Positions 7,230-10,971 of a DNA stretch of 10,971 bases are shown in pieces. A model generated the notes under the pieces. It saw only the letters and a program-made list of their open reading frames with translations, had not been told where the DNA came from and ran no database searches. The DNA is taken from contig JBNJDR010000055.1 of assembly GCA_051745085.1 (NCBI GenBank), positions 1 to 10,971 on the forward strand. The letters are read 5' to 3'. How positions within the stretch are numbered: position 1 is the stretch's first letter; every line of letters starts with the position of its first letter. The DNA comes from Halonatronomonas sp051745085 (lineage in GTDB: Bacteria; Bacillota; Halanaerobiia; Halanaerobiales; Halarsenatibacteraceae). Position numbers and translations under genes: made by a program.

Positions 7230-8725
7230 TATTTCGCCTCCCTCCCGGACATAAGCAGACCTATTTCCTGCCGATCGAATTCAGCTGTCGGTCGGATCGC
7301 TTTAAACTCACCCTCGTATATCACTGCCACCCGGTCGGCCAGCTTCAAGATCTCATCCAGTTCGGAAGAGATAAGGAGGATAGCTTTGCCGGCTTCCCGC
7401 ATCTCGATAAGCAGATCGTGGATATACTCGATAGAACCAACATCAAGCCCGGCGGTGGGCTGAGCAGCCAGAATGAATTCTGGGTCCCGGCTGATCTCCT
7501 TGCTCACCATCACCTTCTGCTGGTTCCCTCCGGATAACTGCCCGATCTTCTTTTTGCTGTTAGGAGTCCGGATATCATAGTCTTTAATTAACTGGTTGGT
7601 AATTTCAGTTATCTTATTTTTTTTCAAGAAAAACCTGCCGGAATAAGGTAATCCCCTGTGGTAGCCTAAAATCATGTTTTCTTCGATGCTAAAGTCAGGT
7701 AAAATTCCCCGTTTCTGCCGATCGGAAGGGATGAAGCCCATGCCCAACTCCCGGCGTTTATGGGTGCTGGCCCGGGTTAAATCCCGGCCGGTGAAGAGGA
7801 TACGTCCCTGCGAAGCTGGTTTCATGCCCATCAAAATTTCTTCCAGCTCCATCTGACCGTTACCCTGCACCCCGGCGATCCCCAGGATTTCCCCGGCTTG
7901 AATGGTAAAGTCAAGCGGATTAGTCTGATTCTTCCGCAGACACAAGTTTTCAACTTCGATGATCTTATCCTCAAAAACAGTAGCTTCTTTATCTATGGTA
8001 AACCTGATCTCCCGTCCCACCATCAATTCAGCCAGTTGGCCCGGGTCCGTCCCGGCAGTCTTTAAGGTCTTAACTTTCTGCCCGCTTCTTAATACCGTAA
8101 CCCTATCCGAAATCTTCATGGTTTCGTTCAGCTTATGGGTGATAAAGACTATGGACTTACCGTCAGCGATCAAATCGTCGATGATATTGAATAGCTCTTC
8201 TACCTCAACCGAAGTCAAAACAGCAGTAGGCTCATCTAAGATGATGATATCTGCTCCCCGGTATAAAGTCTTTAAGATCTCCACCCGCTGCTTCATGCCC
8301 ACCGACAGATCTTCTATTTTTGCCTTAAGATCGATATTAAAGTTATAGTGGTTGGCCAGAGCAGCAACCTCTTCTTCGCGAGCTTTTTTATCCCAGAATA
8401 AACCAAGCTTCTCCGAGCCTAAGACGATATTTTCTAATACCGTCAGCCGGTTGACCAGCATAAAGTGCTGATGAACCATACCCAGACCGTATTTAATAGC
8501 TTCCATAGGATTGGTCCAGCTGGCCTTCTCGCCGTTGAGATATATTTCTCCGGAGTCGGCCTTATACATTCCAAAAAGTATATTCATCAAAGTACTCTTG
8601 CCTGCCCCGTTCTCGCCCAAAAGACAGTGAACTTCGTTATGGGCCAGGGTGAAATCTATATTTTGATTGGCCTGAACACCAGAAAAATTTTTGTTTATAT
8701 TTTTCATTTCTATGGCTGCTGGCAT
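7229..8725 (-). CDS. nupO: Nucleoside ABC transporter ATPase, two fused NBDs (NupO-like)
   Basis: The product is 498 residues holding two ATP-binding domains, as in sugar and nucleoside importers. Domain 1 is canonical: Walker A GENGAGKST at 37-45, Q-loop region MVHQHFML at 83-90, signature LSVGMKQR at 140-147, Walker B ILDEPTA at 162-168 and His197. Domain 2 is degenerate: its Walker A position reads GVQGNGQME (285-293), with Gln in place of Lys, and Walker B reads FILAAQPTAGLD with Ala-Gln for Asp-Glu, while its signature LSGGNQQK (397-404) is intact. This asymmetry is normal for the family, so one functional ATP site is expected. AGGAGG nine bases before the ATG supports the start. The gene is separated from the binding-protein gene by a 78-base gap with a hairpin. 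Confidence 0.93.
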   Translation of the reverse strand: MPAAIEMKNINKNFSGVQANQNIDFTLAHNEVHCLLGENGAGKSTLMNILFGMYKADSGEIYLNGEKASWTNPMEAIKYGLGMVHQHFMLVNRLTVLENIVLGSEKLGLFWDKKAREEEVAALANHYNFNIDLKAKIEDLSVGMKQRVEILKTLYRGADIIILDEPTAVLTSVEVEELFNIIDDLIADGKSIVFITHKLNETMKISDRVTVLRSGQKVKTLKTAGTDPGQLAELMVGREIRFTIDKEATVFEDKIIEVENLCLRKNQTNPLDFTIQAGEILGIAGVQGNGQMELEEILMGMKPASQGRILFTGRDLTRASTHKRRELGMGFIPSDRQKRGILPDFSIEENMILGYHRGLPYSGRFFLKKNKITEITNQLIKDYDIRTPNSKKKIGQLSGGNQQKVMVSKEISRDPEFILAAQPTAGLDVGSIEYIHDLLIEMREAGKAILLISSELDEILKLADRVAVIYEGEFKAIRPTAEFDRQEIGLLMSGREAK

Positions 8726-8761
8726 ATTAATATACCTCCTGGAGTGAAACTGTTATGTAAA

Positions 8762-8792
8762 CTCTGCCCTGTCCGTACGGGATGGGGCAGAG
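8762..8792 (-). terminator. Intra-operon hairpin, probable attenuator or mRNA-stabilising stem
   Basis: CTCTGCCC pairs perfectly with GGGCAGAG over eight base pairs. Inside the loop TCC pairs with GGA around CGTAC, stacking further. On the minus strand the stem starts 12 bases after the stop of the binding-protein gene and is followed only by TTTACAT, a weak U-run. It therefore probably reduces rather than stops transcription, or protects the 3' end of the upstream message. Confidence 0.65.
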
Positions 8793-8803
8793 CAGGATAT
8801 AAT

Positions 8804-9832
8804 TTAATTCTCGTCTAAGAAACTTTCGACTTCATCAATATCAGTAGGGATAACTAACTCGCCTGAAATTATCTGTGCTTTCAATTCTTCCACCTGAGTT
8901 ATTATTTCATCAGGTACATCAATATTACTGCCTTCGAGAGTATAGCCCACACCTTCATCTTTTACACCTAAGGCATGAACTCCAGATGCAAAGTCACCTT
9001 CTTCTACGCTTTTCACTGCTTCAAACGTAGCTGTGTCAACCCTCTTCAGCATACTGGCTACGATATAATCTGGTTTGATATGATTCTGATTGGAGTTAAC
9101 GCCAATGGCCATAAAGTCATGCTCTTCTGCTGCCTGGAAAACTCCCAGACCAGAACCGCCAGCGGCGTGATAGACAATGTCTGCTCCCCTATTATTCATA
9201 GTGTTAGCAATTTCCCGAGCAGAGGTGGGATCACTCCAGCCGCCGACATAGTCGTATAAAACTTCCATGTCAGGATTTACGTACTGCACACCGGCCATAT
9301 ACCCGGCTACAAACTTCCGGATAAGGGGGATATCCATCCCGCCAACTACGCCGGTAACGTTCTCTTCACCGAGCAGCTCGTGTTCAAAGTCCTGTTTGAG
9401 CAAACCTGCCAGGGCTCCTACCAGGAAGGAACCTTCCTGCTCCTCTGAAACATAAGAGGCTACATTTGGAAGATCCACAACAGAGTCGATGATAGCAAAT
9501 TTCTGGTCAGGATATTCTTCAGCTACATAACTTAAAGCATCCTGTTGATCGAAACCAACTGTAACGATCAAGTCATATTCGCCTGATGAAGCCATATCCC
9601 GCTGGAAAATTTCGTAATCAGCAATTTCGGAAGGTTCGATGTAATCAAAGGTAATATCCAACTCTTCTTCGGCCTGCTGCATACCTTCATAGGTTAAGTC
9701 GTTAAAAGACTGATCGCCAAGGCCGCCAGTAGCCAGAATCAAGCCATAGTTGCCAGCATCCTGAGCTTGAGCACCAAGAGTAAATAACATTATAAATGAC
9801 AATACTAATAAAAATGAAATAATTTTTCTCAT
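8804..9832 (-). CDS. BMP/PnrA-family nucleoside-binding protein, periplasmic
   Basis: The product is 342 residues. It is the substrate-binding part of the importer, related to PnrA/TmpC, Med and NupN. Residues 1-23 are a signal peptide ending AQA, with QDAG following; there is no cysteine, so it is not lipidated. Family motifs are GGLGDQSFNDLTYEGM (36-51), TVGFDQQDA (91-99), QEGSFLVGALAGLL (132-145) and AGYMAGVQ (176-183). The position usually read as GVDxDQ is GVNSNQ here (244-249), which may change ribose contacts. The mature chain is strongly acidic, with roughly 60 Asp/Glu and 13 Lys/Arg. The ATG follows AAGGGGTG by five bases. Purine or general nucleoside binding is inferred from family and neighbours. 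Confidence 0.9.
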   Translation of the reverse strand: MRKIISFLLVLSFIMLFTLGAQAQDAGNYGLILATGGLGDQSFNDLTYEGMQQAEEELDITFDYIEPSEIADYEIFQRDMASSGEYDLIVTVGFDQQDALSYVAEEYPDQKFAIIDSVVDLPNVASYVSEEQEGSFLVGALAGLLKQDFEHELLGEENVTGVVGGMDIPLIRKFVAGYMAGVQYVNPDMEVLYDYVGGWSDPTSAREIANTMNNRGADIVYHAAGGSGLGVFQAAEEHDFMAIGVNSNQNHIKPDYIVASMLKRVDTATFEAVKSVEEGDFASGVHALGVKDEGVGYTLEGSNIDVPDEIITQVEELKAQIISGELVIPTDIDEVESFLDEN

Positions 9833-9937
9833 TATTACACCCCTTTTGATTTTCTGTTTAAACTAAAACTACTTTCTAATCCAGAACTCATCTTCTCGGC
9901 TTTAGTTAATTGGGTTATCCCTCCCTTCGAATATTTG

Positions 9938-10702
9938 CTAGGAACTGCGGATAAAATTTATATCAAAGTAACCAGGTTTACAGTAAATCTTGTTGAAAGC
10001 CAGGGGATGTTCATCCTGGTCATACAATTCTTCAGTGATAAGCAGTAGGGTTTTCTCGTTGAATAAATGGAGTTTCTTCGAGATGAATTCCCCAGCCCTG
10101 GTTATGCTGATATTCAGTTTGCTTTTATTGGCATGCTCATACAACTCACTTCCGATGAAAGATTTAACCTCATCCGGGACATTTGAATTAATATTATAAG
10201 TTCTTAAAACATCGAAAGGAATAAAGTAGATCCCCAGGGCAACCGCTTCTTCTTCACAGGAGTAGATCAGGTGATTAGTTACGATTAAATCATGGGCTGA
10301 TAGCTGCAGTTTTTCCCCCAGCATCTTATTGGGAGCCTCAAAGTCCACCGTGATATCGGAAATTTCGTAATCGTACTTGCAGCCCTTTGCGATTACGTTA
10401 CCTATTTTTTCTAATCCTTCCCCAAAGAGAAAGTTATTTTTGGTGATATAATTGCCCTTGCCCTGGGCGTTGGTGATGATCCCATCTTCCTGCAAAATCA
10501 AGAGGGCCTGCCGCAGAGAACCTCGACTCACGCCCATTTTCCGAGCCAAAGTGTTTTCACCAGGTAATTTTTCACCTTTGGTAAAATAACCTTTTTTGAT
10601 CAAGTCATATAGCTGTTCATAAACTAGAACGTATAAAGCTTTATCTTCGTTTTTATCATTCACAACTTTTTTGAGTTGATCGGTTTTCTGTGCTGTTTCC
10701 AC
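9938..10702 (-). CDS. GntR-family regulator, HutC/UTRA subfamily
   Basis: The product is 254 residues. The N-terminal winged helix-turn-helix is clear at about 22-90: ALYVLVYEQLYDLI, then KLPGENTLARKMGVSRGSLRQAL, then the wing GIITNAQGKGNYI. Residues of about 110-245 fit the UTRA effector-binding domain, which senses a small metabolite. It starts at a GTG (10702); AAGGAG lies eight bases upstream and no ATG fits better. The gene precedes the importer genes on the same strand with a gap of 105 bases, and its promoter region holds nested palindromes. A local repressor released by a nucleoside or its breakdown product is the natural reading, but the effector is not shown. Confidence 0.88.
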   Translation of the reverse strand: METAQKTDQLKKVVNDKNEDKALYVLVYEQLYDLIKKGYFTKGEKLPGENTLARKMGVSRGSLRQALLILQEDGIITNAQGKGNYITKNNFLFGEGLEKIGNVIAKGCKYDYEISDITVDFEAPNKMLGEKLQLSAHDLIVTNHLIYSCEEEAVALGIYFIPFDVLRTYNINSNVPDEVKSFIGSELYEHANKSKLNISITRAGEFISKKLHLFNEKTLLLITEELYDQDEHPLAFNKIYCKPGYFDINFIRSS

Positions 10703-10722
10703 ACTACCAGCTCCTTTTTTAT

Positions 10723-10744
10723 TTGAACAAGTTGTTCAACTTGT
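10723..10744. promoter_or_regulatory. Overlapping palindromes, candidate operator of the GntR regulator
   Basis: TTGAACAA-G-TTGTTCAA (10723-10739) is a perfect 17-bp palindrome. It shares its right half with a second one, ACAAGTTG-TT-CAACTTGT (10727-10744). They lie between the likely -10 box and the ribosome site of the GntR gene. GntR-family dimers bind short inverted repeats, and autorepression is common, so this is the best operator candidate. No second copy was found in the gap before the binding-protein gene. Confidence 0.6.
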
Positions 10745-10773
10745 ATAATAACTTATTATAGTTATTCTACAAG
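10740..10773. repeat. 34-bp inverted repeat with an embedded 17-bp palindrome
   Basis: CTTGTATAATAAC (10740-10752) and GTTATTCTACAAG (10761-10773) are inverted copies with one mismatch in 13, around an eight-base centre. Overlapping this is TATAATAA-C-TTATTATA (10744-10760), a perfect 17-bp palindrome that carries a TATAAT on each strand. The block directly adjoins the operator candidate, so it could be a second binding site or an alternative transcript hairpin. Confidence 0.55.
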
Positions 10774-10783
10774 AAAAAGAAAA
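10755..10783 (-). promoter_or_regulatory. Likely promoter of the GntR / nucleoside operon
   Basis: A perfect TATAAT on the minus strand (plus 10755-10760) lies 52 bases upstream of the GTG start. The matching -35 position holds only TTTTCT, which is weak. A second option uses TTGTAG and TATTAT with 16-base spacing a little further downstream. Either choice puts the palindromes over or just after the start of transcription. Confidence 0.42.
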
Positions 10784-10971
10784 TTCCTGCCTGTATTTTA
10801 AATTTTATAAAAATTAAAATAAGGATAATCCTGAATCCAAAACTTTCCTGCCGCGCTCAAGCAGAGTCGGTTGCATATTTTTTGTATATTTATGCTTGTC
10901 GATATTGGAGATTTATTGTCGGCTCAATACCATTTGAATAGGAGGGGATTACCCCCGGAATAGGAAGATAT
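10774..10971. other. Right-edge non-coding stretch with no recognised feature
   Basis: Beyond the promoter region of the GntR gene I see no supported gene, RNA or repeat. The sequence is AT-rich up to about 10910. Near the edge the plus strand has AGGAGGGGATTACCCCC, containing a possible ribosome site and a small GGGG/CCCC hairpin, but no start codon follows within the window. Confidence 0.4.

Noticed and set aside
7229..8725. Degenerate second ATP site as a sign of a broken gene
   Set aside because: Gln for the Walker A lysine and Ala-Gln in Walker B of the second domain are normal for double-domain sugar/nucleoside importer ATPases; the frame is intact.
8465..8818. Plus-strand open frame of 117 codons across the start of the ATPase gene
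   Set aside because: It overlaps the canonical Walker A region of the ATPase on the other strand and has no supporting motif or ribosome site.
9833..9937. Possible second promoter or operator between the GntR and binding-protein genes
   Set aside because: Only very weak -35/-10 pairs and an 8-bp GTTTAAAC palindrome are present, and no TTGAACAA-type site; a promoter here cannot be excluded but is not supported.
10890..10970. Minus-strand frame open for 26 codons from the right edge to a TAA at 10890-10892
   Set aside because: So short an open frame is expected by chance, no family is recognisable, and no terminator follows before the GntR promoter.
10939..10971. AGGAGG followed by a GGGG/CCCC hairpin at the right edge, possibly a gene start or riboswitch
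   Set aside because: No start codon follows in the window and no conserved riboswitch core is visible.

Overview
The window looks like part of a chromosome from a low-to-mid GC, probably halophilic bacterium with an outer membrane. Halanaerobiales-type Firmicutes fit best, but this is inference. Two observations point that way. The nucleoside-binding protein has a plain signal peptide with no lipobox cysteine, as expected where a periplasm exists. Exported proteins are very acidic: the mature binding protein has roughly 60 Asp/Glu against about 13 Lys/Arg by hand count. Genes are tightly packed, with AT-rich gaps and strong Shine-Dalgarno sites.

Left part (1-1371). A partial major-facilitator exporter runs leftward out of the window. 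It has a near-perfect vegetative promoter and a 21-bp palindrome at the start of its transcript. Diverging from it is a gene for a small secreted protein (632-1303) made of two copies of an unrecognised domain with a 108-residue period. It ends at a strong hairpin terminator that it shares, converging, with the next pair of genes.

Middle left (1370-3115). Two genes on the minus strand form a short unit with its own promoter: an endonuclease/exonuclease/phosphatase-fold hydrolase, then a P-loop nucleotide-kinase-like protein. Their link to the neighbouring operon is unknown.

Main unit (3123-10773, minus strand). Seven genes lie in one direction: a GntR/HutC-type regulator, a BMP/PnrA-family nucleoside-binding protein, a double-domain ABC ATPase, two permeases, an amidohydrolase of the adenosine / S-adenosylhomocysteine / methylthioadenosine deaminase type, and a uridine-phosphorylase-family nucleoside phosphorylase. 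The transporter genes overlap by one base (TAATG) and the amidohydrolase overlaps the last permease by eight. A 15-bp hairpin with a U-run closes the unit. The logic is nucleoside capture, ATP-driven import, deamination of the base, then phosphorolysis to base plus ribose-1-phosphate. A hairpin between the binding-protein gene and the ATPase gene probably lets the binding protein be made in excess. The regulator gene is preceded by nested perfect palindromes that overlap the likely promoter, which suggests it represses itself and perhaps the whole unit.

Right edge (10774-10971). No gene or known RNA was recognised here. I see no phage, transposon, CRISPR, tRNA or rRNA signal anywhere in the window.
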